DNA of 64,000 nt. Origin: Rodentibacter caecimuris. GTDB taxonomy: Bacteria > Pseudomonadota > Gammaproteobacteria > Enterobacterales > Pasteurellaceae. The DNA is taken from NCBI RefSeq assembly GCF_024622045.1, contig NZ_JANKBP010000004.1; one strand, written 5' to 3'. Position numbers and translations under genes: made by a program. The notes under the pieces are model-generated. The model was given only the letters and a program-made list of their open reading frames with translations. It made no database searches and was not told the DNA's origin. This document shows, one piece after another, positions 26,933 through 36,134 of the stretch; position 1 is the stretch's first letter, and each line of letters starts with the position of its first letter.

Positions 26933-27679
26933 ATGAAAATTAACTTTACGCAGGTTTTACAAGATAGCTGGAATTTTTTCCGTAATCAGCAAAAAATAAT
27001 GCTTCAACTTGTATTAATCCTATTTATGATACAAGTTTTAAGCATATTATTAAGCCCATCGATTAATTCTCAAGAAGCCTTGGTCGATACCAATACTTTT
27101 GATATGGCAAATATAGATGTCATTGGCTTTTTAACATCCTTTTCTATCGCACAATTAGCAACCACTTTTTTGAGTGCGTGGGGATTGCTGACAATTCATA
27201 AAATCAGCCAACAAAATTACCGCACTTTAGGGCAAACATTCAGTACAACTCTTTCACGTTTTATCGGTGTTGTGATCTTAGAACTTATTGTTGTTATTCC
27301 TATATTTCTTGGCTTATTTGAAATCGGTGCGGCAGTACTCACTAAAACCTCTCCCTCAATAATTTCGCTTGTAGCGGTTATTTTCGGTATTTGGTTCTTT
27401 ATACGTGTAAATTTATCGACTACCCACTACTTAACGACACAAGACGGTATCGGACAAAGTCTGCAAAAAATTTGGCTACAAGGGCGAACGCAAAAAAGCG
27501 CATTGTTTATTTACTCCCTACTAGTGTATTTTGTTGTACCGACATTAGTTTTTCAGCTCACCACCCTATCTAACAATATGATTTTTATACTGATCGTAAG
27601 CGGCTTTGCCTCATTATTAAATATCCTAATGCTGGTGGTAACCTATCGTTTTTACAGCTTATTTATGAAGGAGTCATAA
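26933..27679 (+). CDS. yciC: YciC-family (UPF0259) membrane protein
   Basis: A 248-residue integral membrane protein of unknown function, beginning MKINFTQVLQDSWNFFRNQ, with about six hydrophobic segments. The assignment rests on overall character and on the conserved ompW / yciC-yciB-yciA order. Its stop is next to the yciB GTG start, with AAGGAG inside its last codons. Confidence 0.82.
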   Translation: MKINFTQVLQDSWNFFRNQQKIMLQLVLILFMIQVLSILLSPSINSQEALVDTNTFDMANIDVIGFLTSFSIAQLATTFLSAWGLLTIHKISQQNYRTLGQTFSTTLSRFIGVVILELIVVIPIFLGLFEIGAAVLTKTSPSIISLVAVIFGIWFFIRVNLSTTHYLTTQDGIGQSLQKIWLQGRTQKSALFIYSLLVYFVVPTLVFQLTTLSNNMIFILIVSGFASLLNILMLVVTYRFYSLFMKES

Positions 27680-28240
27680 GTGAAACAACTACTTGAATTT
27701 ATTCCGCTAATCTTATTTTTTATCACTTATAAACTGAGCGGCGTACGCGATGCGGCAATCGTCTTAGTGGTGGCGACCATCTTACAAATGGAGATCTTAA
27801 AATGGAAATACGGCGCCATTGAAAAACAACAAAAAATCATGGCAAGTGCGGTTGTTTTTTTCGGACTTTTAACCGCTTATTTCAATGAGTTACGTTATTT
27901 GCAATGGAAAGTCACTATTGTAAATGCGCTTTTTGCCATCATATTGCTTGTGGCACAATTTCAATTCAAAATACCTTTAGTGAAAAAATTACTCGGTAAA
28001 GAAATTAAGTTACCGGAGCAGGCTTGGAATAAACTCAATCTCGGCTGGGCAATTTTCTTTATCATTTGTATGTTGGTGAATATTTATATTAGCCGCAATA
28101 TGTCGGAAGAAGCCTGGGTTGATTTTAAATCTTTCGGCTTAATTGGAATGACGATCATTGCCACGCTGATTTCCGCGGCTTACATTTATAAATATTTACC
28201 AAAAGACGAACAAAATAACCATAAAGATGGAGAGAATTAA
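27680..28240 (+). CDS. yciB: Inner-membrane-spanning protein YciB (septation protein A family)
   Basis: A 186-residue five-to-six-segment membrane protein linked to cell-envelope synthesis and septation. It begins MKQLLEFIPLILFFITYKL and has the family motif NKLNLGWAIFFIICMLVNIY with WVDFKSFG. The start is GTG at 27680 with AAGGAG upstream. It overlaps yciA by one base. Confidence 0.93.
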   Translation: MKQLLEFIPLILFFITYKLSGVRDAAIVLVVATILQMEILKWKYGAIEKQQKIMASAVVFFGLLTAYFNELRYLQWKVTIVNALFAIILLVAQFQFKIPLVKKLLGKEIKLPEQAWNKLNLGWAIFFIICMLVNIYISRNMSEEAWVDFKSFGLIGMTIIATLISAAYIYKYLPKDEQNNHKDGEN

Positions 28241-28722
28241 TGTCCTCAAATTTTATTGATAAAGATGGTCGCCAATCGAAAGGCGTATTACTACTCCGCA
28301 CCCTTGCTATGCCTTCCGACACCAATGCAAACGGAGATATCTTCGGTGGCTGGATTATGTCGCAAATGGATATGGGCGGTGCAATTTTAGCTAAAGAAAT
28401 TGCTCACGGACGGGTTGTTACCGTTGCCGTAGAAAGAATGAATTTCATCAAACCTATTGCAGTGGGTGATGTGGTATGCTGCTACGGTCAATGCCTAAAA
28501 ATCGGGCGCTCTTCTATTCAAATTAAAGTAGAAGTCTGGGTGAAAAAAGTTGCCAGTGAACCTATCGGTGAACGCTACTGCGTAACCGATGCTGTATTTA
28601 CCTTTGTGGCAGTAGATAGCAACGGTAAATCACGTAGTATTCCACGCGAAGGCAACCATGAACTGGAAAAAGCCCTCACCTCCATTCAAGAATATGAAAA
28701 CCAACAAACTAAAAATATTTAA
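28240..28722 (+). CDS. yciA: Acyl-CoA thioesterase YciA
   Basis: A 160-residue hot-dog-fold thioesterase acting on a broad range of acyl-CoAs. Visible motifs are LRTLAMPSDTNANGDIFGGWIMSQMD (catalytic Asp region), VTVAVERMNFIKPIAVGDVV and FTFVAVD. It is translationally coupled to yciB (TAATG overlap). Confidence 0.95.
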   Translation: MSSNFIDKDGRQSKGVLLLRTLAMPSDTNANGDIFGGWIMSQMDMGGAILAKEIAHGRVVTVAVERMNFIKPIAVGDVVCCYGQCLKIGRSSIQIKVEVWVKKVASEPIGERYCVTDAVFTFVAVDSNGKSRSIPREGNHELEKALTSIQEYENQQTKNI

Positions 28723-28733
28723 AGGAGAAAAGC

Positions 28734-29030
28734 ATGTATTACGTTATTTTTGCTCAAGATATTCCCGGCACGCTTGAAAAACGCCTTGCCGTTCGAGAAC
28801 AACACTTAGCCCGTTTAAAACAGTTACAAGCCGAAGATCGTTTGCTTACTGCTGGCCCAAATCCGGCTATTGATGACGAAAATCCCGGCGATGCGGGATT
28901 CAGCGGTTCTACCGTCATAGCAAAATTTGACAGCCTGCTCGCTGCAAAAGACTGGGCTGCACAAGATCCTTATGTAGCAGCAGGGGTTTATGGTGAAGTG
29001 ACGGTGAAACCGTTCAAAAAAGTGTTCTAA
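28734..29030 (+). CDS. yciI: YciI family protein
   Basis: A 98-residue ferredoxin-like-fold protein of the YCII superfamily, beginning MYYVIFAQDIPGTLEKRLAVREQHLARL, with the conserved His of REQHL and the ASP-type WAAQDPYVAAGVY motif. Its precise role is unknown. It closes the yciCBAI cluster. Confidence 0.92.
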   Translation: MYYVIFAQDIPGTLEKRLAVREQHLARLKQLQAEDRLLTAGPNPAIDDENPGDAGFSGSTVIAKFDSLLAAKDWAAQDPYVAAGVYGEVTVKPFKKVF

Positions 29031-29045
29031 GGGAACTAATATATG

Positions 29046-29075
29046 AAAAAGCGAATCTAAGAATTCGCTTTTTTT
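29046..29075 (+). terminator. yciI terminator
   Basis: AAAAAGCGAAT (29046-29056) pairs with ATTCGCTTTTT (29063-29073) across CTAAGA. Confidence 0.88.
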
Positions 29076-29162
29076 GTTAATTAAACCGTATAAATTTGAA
29101 CATCAATACCGTAAAGCTAACGCCACCTAACAAGGCATAAATTCTCATTTTACAGGAATGGT

Positions 29163-31343
29163 ATGAAAAAACTCCCCCTTATTTCGCTTGCAATTTTAAC
29201 CGCACTTTCTCAATCCATCAGAGCGAATACAAATACCGATAAATTCGCAAACACACCAACCGTTAATCTCGCGGAAGAACAGTTGAAATGGCAGCAAAGC
29301 CAACACCATGCCGAGTTAAAACAGCGAAAGCAGCGGGCAACGTTCTTACAACTTGAGAATCTATTGAAAAGTGCGGTAAAAAATAACCGTGTTTTTGAAA
29401 ACCGAGCTGTTTTTCTATCATTACTCCATTTTTTGGAAGGCTATCCGTTGCAAGCCGATGCTTGGTTTGCCTATTTTGACAGCCAAATAAAATTGGTTAC
29501 TAGTGATACACCTTCAACTGAACTGATGGCATTAAAAAAAGATATTGAGGATTATATCTCTAAACATCCCCAACATTTTCTCCGTTCCCGTTTAGAACAA
29601 AGTATTCTTACCTTGCTAAATAACAGTGGCTCCGAGTACCTAGCGGATTATGCCAAAAAGATCAAACCAAATGGTTTAGCAATGCAAATTGCCACATTAA
29701 ACATGGAATATCAGCTCGCTCAAAAACCATCAGCGTCCAATAAAAATCAACCCACTCAAGAAACGGATATTTTGAACCGCTTTGAAATATTCTGGCTCAA
29801 TAATGGCGAACTTACGAACGATTCCGAGCTATGGAAAAAATGGTATTCCAAAGGTGGCAGAACAACAGACAAAATTTATCAAAAAGCGCAAAACTTATTC
29901 ACAAAAAATGATGTGAAAGGCTTAGTATTACTGGCGGGAGAATTAGAGAACTCTAATAATATAAAAGAAGATCCAACAATCCTGATCAAACTAAAAGTTT
30001 ATGCTGATTTACTAAAAAATCCGGCAAATTTAAAAACACTTGCGGATACATTACCTGATGACAAGAATGGCAAAATCCGAGACCAATTTGCCGTCATACA
30101 AGGGTTTTCACGTTATTTACGTACGCTCCCCGAAAATATGGATAATCCTGATTTTGCCCCTTATTTACAATGGGCGAAAAATTGGCAACTAAGCGACACG
30201 CAAATTCGTGATTGGAAAATCGCGTTTATCAGCCGTTTTTTTGATAATGAAACCCCTCATTTTCAGCAATGGCGTGATGCTGAGATCTTAGCATTAAATG
30301 CCGATAATCTGATTGAACGCCGACTCCGTATGGCAATTTGGCAGAAAACCGATCTTATGCCTTGGCTAAATGCGCTTTCGAAAGAAGGCAAGGAAAAACA
30401 AGAATGGCGTTATTGGCTCGCAAAAAGTGATCCACAAAAAACACAAGAAATTTTAACCGCACTTGCCAAAGAACGTGGTTTTTATCCAATGTTAGCCAAA
30501 GCCATGCTTAACCCTCAAAATCGTGGTGCGGACTATCGCATTGAATTGCCTCAAACCACATTAAATGAGAAAGCAACACTTGCTCTTATAAAGCATCACC
30601 GTGCCGCACTAGAGGAAATTGCCGAACTGCGACAATTAGATCGTCTAGGTGCAGCTAAACAGCGTTGGCGTTTTTTACTTGAGCATATTTCCGCCGAGTC
30701 AAAACAAGCGAAACAAATTGCTTTGAGTGAATATGCTAATCGGCAAGGTTGGTTTGATTTAGGTGTGGACGGATCAATTATTGCGAAAGCTTGGAATCAT
30801 ATTTCCTTACGCCTGCCAAACGCTTACCAAGGCTATTTTGATATTGCTTTAATGCCCCAATCAGTCAAAGTTAATAACTCTATAAGTAAAACCTTTGCAA
30901 TGGCAATAGCTCGTCAGGAAAGTGCTTGGAATCCAATGGCGCAATCTTCCGCCAATGCACGCGGATTAATGCAACTTTTACCAAGTACCGCCAAAGCAAC
31001 CGCCGATAACAATCAATTACCTTATCAAACGGAAAAGGATTTATTCAAACCGTTCAATAATATTTTGCTCGGTACGGCACATTTAAATGAACTGAATATG
31101 AAATACCCGAATAATCGTATTCTCATTGCCGCCGCATACAATGCCGGAGCAAATAGGGTGGAAAAATGGCTGTCAAGGGCAGGAGGAAAATTAGCGATGG
31201 ATGAATTTATCGCCTCAATTCCATTTTTTGAAACCCGTGGTTATGTGCAAAATGTGTTAGCCTATGATTTTTACTACCAACTGCTACAACATAAAGAAAA
31301 TCCACAAACCTTTAGCCAGGAAGAGTTTGATCGGCTATACTAA
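29163..31343 (+). CDS. slt: Soluble lytic murein transglycosylase
   Basis: Periplasmic exo-lytic transglycosylase that forms 1,6-anhydroMurNAc ends. It has 726 residues with a signal peptide (MKKLPLISLAILTALSQSIRA), a long alpha-helical superhelix (residues about 30-560) and a C-terminal SLT domain with catalytic Glu586 in RQESAWNPMAQSSANARGLMQL, then LGTAHLNELN and AAYNAGANRVEKW. It precedes trpR, a Haemophilus and enterobacterial order. Confidence 0.95.
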   Translation: MKKLPLISLAILTALSQSIRANTNTDKFANTPTVNLAEEQLKWQQSQHHAELKQRKQRATFLQLENLLKSAVKNNRVFENRAVFLSLLHFLEGYPLQADAWFAYFDSQIKLVTSDTPSTELMALKKDIEDYISKHPQHFLRSRLEQSILTLLNNSGSEYLADYAKKIKPNGLAMQIATLNMEYQLAQKPSASNKNQPTQETDILNRFEIFWLNNGELTNDSELWKKWYSKGGRTTDKIYQKAQNLFTKNDVKGLVLLAGELENSNNIKEDPTILIKLKVYADLLKNPANLKTLADTLPDDKNGKIRDQFAVIQGFSRYLRTLPENMDNPDFAPYLQWAKNWQLSDTQIRDWKIAFISRFFDNETPHFQQWRDAEILALNADNLIERRLRMAIWQKTDLMPWLNALSKEGKEKQEWRYWLAKSDPQKTQEILTALAKERGFYPMLAKAMLNPQNRGADYRIELPQTTLNEKATLALIKHHRAALEEIAELRQLDRLGAAKQRWRFLLEHISAESKQAKQIALSEYANRQGWFDLGVDGSIIAKAWNHISLRLPNAYQGYFDIALMPQSVKVNNSISKTFAMAIARQESAWNPMAQSSANARGLMQLLPSTAKATADNNQLPYQTEKDLFKPFNNILLGTAHLNELNMKYPNNRILIAAAYNAGANRVEKWLSRAGGKLAMDEFIASIPFFETRGYVQNVLAYDFYYQLLQHKENPQTFSQEEFDRLY

Positions 31344-31375
31344 GCGCACTAGTTTAATAGTATAGGATGAGATTC

Positions 31376-31681
31376 ATGTATATCAGTCGCAATTTAGATC
31401 AATGGAACGCTTTTCTTGCCATGCTACAAACCGCTTTTGAACAAGGTAAAGCACAAGATTTTTTAACCTTACTTCTCACCGCTGACGAACGTGATGCGGT
31501 GGGCTTACGCCTACAAATTGTTTCACAGCTCTTAGATAAAAGTTTATCTCAACGTGAAATTCAGCAAAATCTGAATACCAGTGCCGCCACCATTACACGC
31601 GGTTCAAATATGATCAAAACGATGGATCCGGATTTTATGGAATGGATGAAACAACATCTTGATAGCGTTGAAAAAAACTAA
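31376..31681 (+). CDS. trpR: Trp operon repressor TrpR
   Basis: A 101-residue helix-turn-helix repressor that binds tryptophan as corepressor. It has the conserved LLLTADERDAVGLRLQIVSQLL and LSQREIQQNLNTSAATITRGSNMIK recognition region. The frame allows an ATG at 31367, but AGGA at 31364-31367 positions the ribosome for the ATG at 31376, giving MYISRNLDQW as in H. influenzae. Confidence 0.95.
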   Translation: MYISRNLDQWNAFLAMLQTAFEQGKAQDFLTLLLTADERDAVGLRLQIVSQLLDKSLSQREIQQNLNTSAATITRGSNMIKTMDPDFMEWMKQHLDSVEKN

Positions 31682-32411
31682 GCAACTTTTAACCGCACTT
31701 TTACGGTTATTCAGCCCTAAATGGTGGAAGAAAAATTGGCAACGTATTACAATCTGGCTTTTTTTCGCTGTTTTTATTTTTATCCTTCTTTTTCGTTTTG
31801 TTCCCGTACCTTGTTCTTCTTATATGATTCAACAGCAAGTCGGACATTGGCTACAAGGCGATTTCTATTATCGGGCAACGTCAAGTTGGGTAAATATTGA
31901 GAAAATTTCGCCCCATATGCAACTTGCAGTGATTGCAGCGGAAGATCAAAAATTTCCCTCTCACTACGGTTTCGATTTCACTGCAATTCAAAAAGCCTTC
32001 AAATATAACGAGAAATCGACACGTAAAGTCCGTGGCGCCTCGACCATTTCTCAACAAACGGCTAAAAATTTGATGCTTTGGCATGGACAAAGTTGGTTCC
32101 GTAAAGGATTGGAAGTTCCCGCCACTATGTTATTAGAACTGAGTTGGTCAAAAAAACGGATTTTAGAGGTGTATTTAAATATTGCAGAATTTGGTGATGG
32201 AATCTTTGGTGTTGAAGCAGCAAGTCGTTTTTATTTTAATAAATCAGCTAAAAATCTAACGCAATCCGAGGCGGCATTACTGGCAGCAGTTTTGCCAAAC
32301 CCCATTATTTATAAAGTCAAAAAACCGAGTGCATTGGTACGTAAAAAACAGCAATGGATTATCAAACAAATGAGAAATCTAGGGATAAATTATTTAAAAC
32401 AATTAGATTAG
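31659..32411 (+). CDS. mtgA: Monofunctional peptidoglycan glycosyltransferase MtgA
   Basis: Polymerises lipid II glycan strands. The 250-residue GT51 protein has a basic N-terminus, one membrane anchor (about 29-48) and the motifs AAEDQKFPSHYGFD (catalytic Glu95), RGASTISQQTAKNL, KKRILEVYLNIAEFGDGIFG and AALLAAVLPNP. The start is a TTG (31659 or 31668) inside the trpR 3' end, so translation is probably coupled to trpR. Confidence 0.92.
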   Translation: MIALKKTKQLLTALLRLFSPKWWKKNWQRITIWLFFAVFIFILLFRFVPVPCSSYMIQQQVGHWLQGDFYYRATSSWVNIEKISPHMQLAVIAAEDQKFPSHYGFDFTAIQKAFKYNEKSTRKVRGASTISQQTAKNLMLWHGQSWFRKGLEVPATMLLELSWSKKRILEVYLNIAEFGDGIFGVEAASRFYFNKSAKNLTQSEAALLAAVLPNPIIYKVKKPSALVRKKQQWIIKQMRNLGINYLKQLD

Positions 32412-32416
32412 AAGAT

Positions 32417-32449
32417 AAAAGTGCGGTCGAAATTGACCGCACTTTTTAA
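32417..32449. terminator. Uptake-signal-pair terminator between mtgA and the PTS gene
   Basis: AAAAGTGCGGTC (32417-32428) and GACCGCACTTTT (32435-32446) form a 12-bp stem between convergent genes. Confidence 0.9.
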
Positions 32450-32456
32450 TAGTAGA

Positions 32457-33878
32457 TTAAGCTTTTACGTTCGCACGTTTTACCATAACAAAAGATAGGC
32501 TAAATGCTACGATAAAGGAAATTGCCATACCAACGCTATACATAGCCAAACTATCCGGTTTAATAGACGGCACACCTAAGAACCCCGCCGCCCCTAATGC
32601 AATGGCTTTCACGTTGAAGAATGCGATAAAAGCACTTGCCAAGCCAGAACCAATCATTGCAGCAAAGAAAGCCTGACGATAACGTAAGTTCACACCAAAC
32701 ATTGCCGGTTCCGTAATTCCTAATAATGCGGAAATCCCTGATGGTACGGCTAAACCACGCACTTTTGGATCTTTTAATGCCAATGCTACCCCTAAACATG
32801 CCGCCCCTTGCGCAATATTTGACATCGCGGCAATTGGGAAGATAAATGTACCGCCTGTGCGGACAACCTCTGCCAATAACTGGGTTTCCACCGCAATAAA
32901 GGTTTGATGCATACCGGTAATCACGATTGGCGCATAGAAAGTACCGAAAATTGCCCCGCCCACAAAGCCAAGCGTATCATATAGCCAAGTTAAACCCGTT
33001 GAAATTAATGAACCCGCTTCACGACCAATCGGCCCAATGACAGTGAATGCCAAGCAACCGGCAATAAAAAGCGAGCATAATGGTGTGACAAGATTATCCA
33101 GATAAGAAGGCACAAATTTACGGAGTGTTTTTTCTAACGTCGCTAATACCCAAGCAGAAATAATAGTTGGGATCACGGTTCCTTGGTAGCCGACTTTCTC
33201 AATTGCAAGCCCAAATATATTCCAATACTGAATCTTATCTTCCATTAAGATTTTTGCATAATTCCAACCATCAGCCAACGCCGGATGAACTAAAAGCATC
33301 CCTAAAGCCGCCCCTAAGAACGGATTGCCACCAAACTTTCGGGTTGCCGAGAAACCAAGTAATACCGGCAAAAACACAAATGGCGCGTTAGCAATCGTAT
33401 TGATGAAATCAACTAAATCAGACACTTTAGGATATTTACTGACGACTGAATGCCCTTCCCAAAAGAAACCGACAGAGGTTAGCATGGAGTGGATCCCCAT
33501 CAATAAACCGCCCGCCACAATTGCCGGAATAATTGGTACGAAAATATCCGCCAAACCTTTCACCAAACGTTGTAATAAACTTTGGTTACCAGCTGCAACC
33601 TCCGCCACTTCCGCTTTACTGACATCACCAATACCTAGTTGTTTGGTAAGCTCTGTATGGACTTTATTCACAGTACCGGAGCCGAAGATAATTTGATATT
33701 GACCGGCAACAGAAAACTGTCCTTTCACCCCCTCAATATTGTCAATACCTTCTTTGTCAACTTTGCTTTCATCATTTAAAACGATACGTAAGCGCGTCGC
33801 ACAATGTGCCGCCGTGGCGATATTACTTTTACCACCTAGCTTTTCTATCACTTGTTCAGCGATTTTGGGGAAGTTCAT
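32457..33878 (-). CDS. PTS system sucrose/trehalose-type EIIBC component
   Basis: A 473-residue sugar phosphotransferase permease. The N-terminal EIIB domain carries the phospho-acceptor Cys in AAHCATRLR (Cys26); the C-terminal EIIC domain has PIIPAIVAGGLLMG, GYQGTVIPTI, YAPIVITGMHQT and LGITEPAMFGVNLRYR. The overall pattern is closer to ScrA (sucrose) than to TreB, but I see no adjacent hydrolase, EIIA or regulator, so the sugar is unproven. The island lies 67 bp upstream of its start, so its promoter must sit in that gap or in the island end. Confidence 0.83.
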   Translation of the reverse strand: MNFPKIAEQVIEKLGGKSNIATAAHCATRLRIVLNDESKVDKEGIDNIEGVKGQFSVAGQYQIIFGSGTVNKVHTELTKQLGIGDVSKAEVAEVAAGNQSLLQRLVKGLADIFVPIIPAIVAGGLLMGIHSMLTSVGFFWEGHSVVSKYPKVSDLVDFINTIANAPFVFLPVLLGFSATRKFGGNPFLGAALGMLLVHPALADGWNYAKILMEDKIQYWNIFGLAIEKVGYQGTVIPTIISAWVLATLEKTLRKFVPSYLDNLVTPLCSLFIAGCLAFTVIGPIGREAGSLISTGLTWLYDTLGFVGGAIFGTFYAPIVITGMHQTFIAVETQLLAEVVRTGGTFIFPIAAMSNIAQGAACLGVALALKDPKVRGLAVPSGISALLGITEPAMFGVNLRYRQAFFAAMIGSGLASAFIAFFNVKAIALGAAGFLGVPSIKPDSLAMYSVGMAISFIVAFSLSFVMVKRANVKA

Positions 33879-33945
33879 AGATTTCTCCTAATTAGTTAAA
33901 AAATAAAACTGACAAATTCTGACTAAATTAACTAACGTAAAAAAG

Positions 33946-34003
33946 CCTTTCGAGTGATTACGAAAGACTTTGAAAAGTATTTTGGTGCCTGGGCGAGACT
34001 TGA
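33946..34003. repeat. Left attachment site (attL) of the island
   Basis: A 58-bp sequence starting CCTTTCGAGTGATTACGAAA and ending GGGCGAGACTTGA is repeated at 50377-50435 with one mismatch and one missing base (GTGC-CTGGG against GTGCTCTGGG). It corresponds to the 3' end of tRNA-Leu(GAG) plus its terminator hairpin. Beyond 34003 the tRNA homology stops, so this is the duplicated partial copy. Confidence 0.92.
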
Positions 34004-34055
34004 TCTAAGCCATAAGACATTAATATTAAAAGACTTATTTTTGCACACACGAATC

Positions 34056-34075
34056 TGTGTTACAAAACGTGTTAC
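34056..34075 (+). promoter_or_regulatory. Candidate integrase arm-type sites, left end
   Basis: TGTGTTAC (34056-34063) and CGTGTTAC (34068-34075) lie 12 bp apart just inside attL. Four more copies of TGTGTTAC lie at the other end of the element next to int. Short direct repeats at both element ends are typical arm-binding sites of tyrosine integrases. Confidence 0.55.
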
Positions 34076-34160
34076 TATATTTTAAACCCAGACTAAAATT
34101 ACCTAATCGTGTATCGGATTTTACCATTTTTTTGCTTAATAGTTTATTTTTTTATAAAAA

Positions 34161-34276
34161 GGTGTTCACCTGTTCACTTTTAACTATTTTTCTATAAAAA
34201 CTCTTTATTTATTATATATTTATATTAGTGAATACCTTTTATTATAGTGTTCACTAGGTATTCACTACTATTCACT
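34161..34276. repeat. Iteron cluster with AT-rich core, putative replication origin (ori-like)
   Basis: Six copies of a GTGAACA/GTGAATA motif (both orientations) lie at 34163, 34171, 34227, 34248, 34259 and 34269. The palindrome GGTGTTCACC (34161-34170) contains an exact GGTGAACA. An AT-only-like stretch (34181-34225) sits between the second and third copies. P4 gp-alpha binds GGTGAACA-type iterons in ori and crr, and this island encodes an alpha-like primase-helicase. A near copy in inverted orientation occurs at 48957-48976. Confidence 0.65.
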
Positions 34277-34485
34277 AATATAAAATTTCAAATAATCTAT
34301 AAAAAATCCTTTTTTCTTTTACTCGCCTGATTAAAAAACAATCAATTAAATTTAGCTTACCTATCGTATCTTTTCGTAGCTAATCTATTGAAATTTAAGC
34401 TATTTACTTTAGTTTTCAGGTGATTATATTGTTCTATGGGCTTTTTATAAGCCGTCTTAATTAAGGCTACCCAAAAGGACAGATT

Positions 34486-34884
34486 ATGATTATCCACGAT
34501 CAGATTAGAACTGAAGTTATCAGTATTTTAACACCCTTATTAAAAAATAAAATCAGCCGTTTCTTTAATGGTCGATTGGTTGCATTAAACGCAACAGAAC
34601 AATGTCCGGCATTATCTATCTATTTAGAAGATATTGGCGCTCAAGAAGTATCAATGTGTGATGGTGAATTTGATGCACTTTTGAATGTTGCTATCTACTT
34701 GAAACCGAATAGTGGAGAAGGCGAATTAGACGATATTGCGGAAACGGTTCGCCTTGCTATCCGTAATAATGAATTCAACTTTTTAAATGATATTTCTTTA
34801 AAAGGTTATCGTTATGATTATGACGAAGAGCAAGCAACATGGATTAGTGCGACTGTTCAATTTGCCGTTTCTTATGATGATTAA
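34486..34884 (+). CDS. Phage tail terminator / minor tail protein U-like
   Basis: A 132-residue protein similar in layout to lambda gpU: it begins IIHDQIRTEVISILTPLL, has CPALSIYLEDIGAQE and ends with GYRYDYDEEQATWISATVQFAVSYDD, which parallels the YDYRRDDDAGLWSSADLTYVITY end of gpU. gpU-type proteins cap the tail tube and attach it to the head. Here it is the first gene of the structural module, with AAAGGACAG as its ribosome-binding site. In a tail-less satellite it could adapt the satellite head to helper tails. Confidence 0.75.
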   Translation: MIIHDQIRTEVISILTPLLKNKISRFFNGRLVALNATEQCPALSIYLEDIGAQEVSMCDGEFDALLNVAIYLKPNSGEGELDDIAETVRLAIRNNEFNFLNDISLKGYRYDYDEEQATWISATVQFAVSYDD

Positions 34885-34897
34885 GGATTAGAAAATT

Positions 34898-36088
34898 ATG
34901 TTTAAAAAACTTTTAGAATTACGCCAACAAAAGGCAGCTAAAGTCGCAGAAATGCGCGCTATGCTTGAAAAAGCAGAAAAAGAAAACCGCTCTTTAGATG
35001 AAACCGAAACGGCAAACTTTGAAGCGGTAAAAGGTGAAATTAATCAATTAACTGATGAAATCACCCGTTATGAAACCGTAGCAGATGAAGAACGCAATCT
35101 TGCCGGCAATGTAAATCCGGTAGAACAGCGCAGCGCAAAACAATTCTCAAATGATGAATTGCGCCATTACATTAAAACAGGTGAACTACGTAACCTTACC
35201 ACGGCCAATGGAGAAGATGGCGGCTATTCCGTGATCCCTCAATTAGACAAAGAAGTCATGAAACGCTTAACCGATGATAGCGTAATGCGCCAAATTTGTA
35301 ATGTGGTGCGTTTGCCTATTGGTGCGAAAGAATACAAAAAATTAGTCTCCGCCGGTGGCGCAGTAGTGGAACATGGTGAGGAAGGTGTTGCGCGTAATGG
35401 TACGGCAACGCCAAAACTTCATGAAGTCACCATTGCATTAAATTCTATCTATGCTTATCCGAAAACCACACAAGAGATTTTGGACTTCTCAAGCATTGAT
35501 GTTCTAGGTTGGCTAACTGATGAAATTTCAGAAACCTTCACCGAAACCGAAGAAGTTGATTTAACTTCCGGCGATGGTTCTAAAAAATCAAAAGGTTTAC
35601 TGACTTATGAGCGCACAACCGAAAACGACAAAGTGCGCGCCTTTGGTAAATTACAGAAATTAGAGGTTGCCGGCGCAGATAAAATCACGGCAGACACACT
35701 AATTGACTTGTTCTATACCCTTCATAGTAAATACCGTAAAAATGCCGTTTGGGTGATGTCTTCTACTATTGCTGCTGCATTGCAGAAACTCAAAAACAAA
35801 AACGGTGATTTTATTTGGCGTGATGGTTTAACTGTTGGTGCACCTTCTACCCTTTTGGGTCGCCCTGTTTATTTCCTCGAAACGATGCCAGCGGGTGGTG
35901 CAAATGAAGCCGTGTTAGCTTTCGGTGATTTTAAACGCGGTTATTTCATTGTCGATCATGAAACAGGCGTAAGAACCCGACCGGATAATTTAACCGAGCC
36001 GGGCTTTTATAAGGTTCACACCGATAAATATTTAGGTGGTGGCGTGGTTGATTCTAATGCTATCAAATTGATTGAAACCACAGCATAA
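34898..36088 (+). CDS. Major capsid protein, HK97 family
   Basis: A 396-residue HK97-gp5-type capsid protein. Residues 1-75 form the charged coiled-coil delta/scaffold domain removed by the protease (ELRQQKAAKVAEMRAMLEKA). The mature part starts near 105 and contains GGYSVIPQLDKEVMKRLTDDSVMRQI, the E-loop/spine region, YPKTTQEILDFSSIDV and WVMSSTIAAALQKLKN. It precedes the protease and portal, the reverse of the HK97 order. Confidence 0.95.
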   Translation: MFKKLLELRQQKAAKVAEMRAMLEKAEKENRSLDETETANFEAVKGEINQLTDEITRYETVADEERNLAGNVNPVEQRSAKQFSNDELRHYIKTGELRNLTTANGEDGGYSVIPQLDKEVMKRLTDDSVMRQICNVVRLPIGAKEYKKLVSAGGAVVEHGEEGVARNGTATPKLHEVTIALNSIYAYPKTTQEILDFSSIDVLGWLTDEISETFTETEEVDLTSGDGSKKSKGLLTYERTTENDKVRAFGKLQKLEVAGADKITADTLIDLFYTLHSKYRKNAVWVMSSTIAAALQKLKNKNGDFIWRDGLTVGAPSTLLGRPVYFLETMPAGGANEAVLAFGDFKRGYFIVDHETGVRTRPDNLTEPGFYKVHTDKYLGGGVVDSNAIKLIETTA

Positions 36089-36134
36089 ACCACAAGGGGC
36101 GAAGAAAGCCCCTTTTTTGCTTAATAGGTCATGT

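Noticed and set aside
36072..36134. Longer N-terminus of the prohead protease
   Set aside because: It overlaps the capsid gene end and lacks family similarity; the ATG at 36135 gives the expected start.
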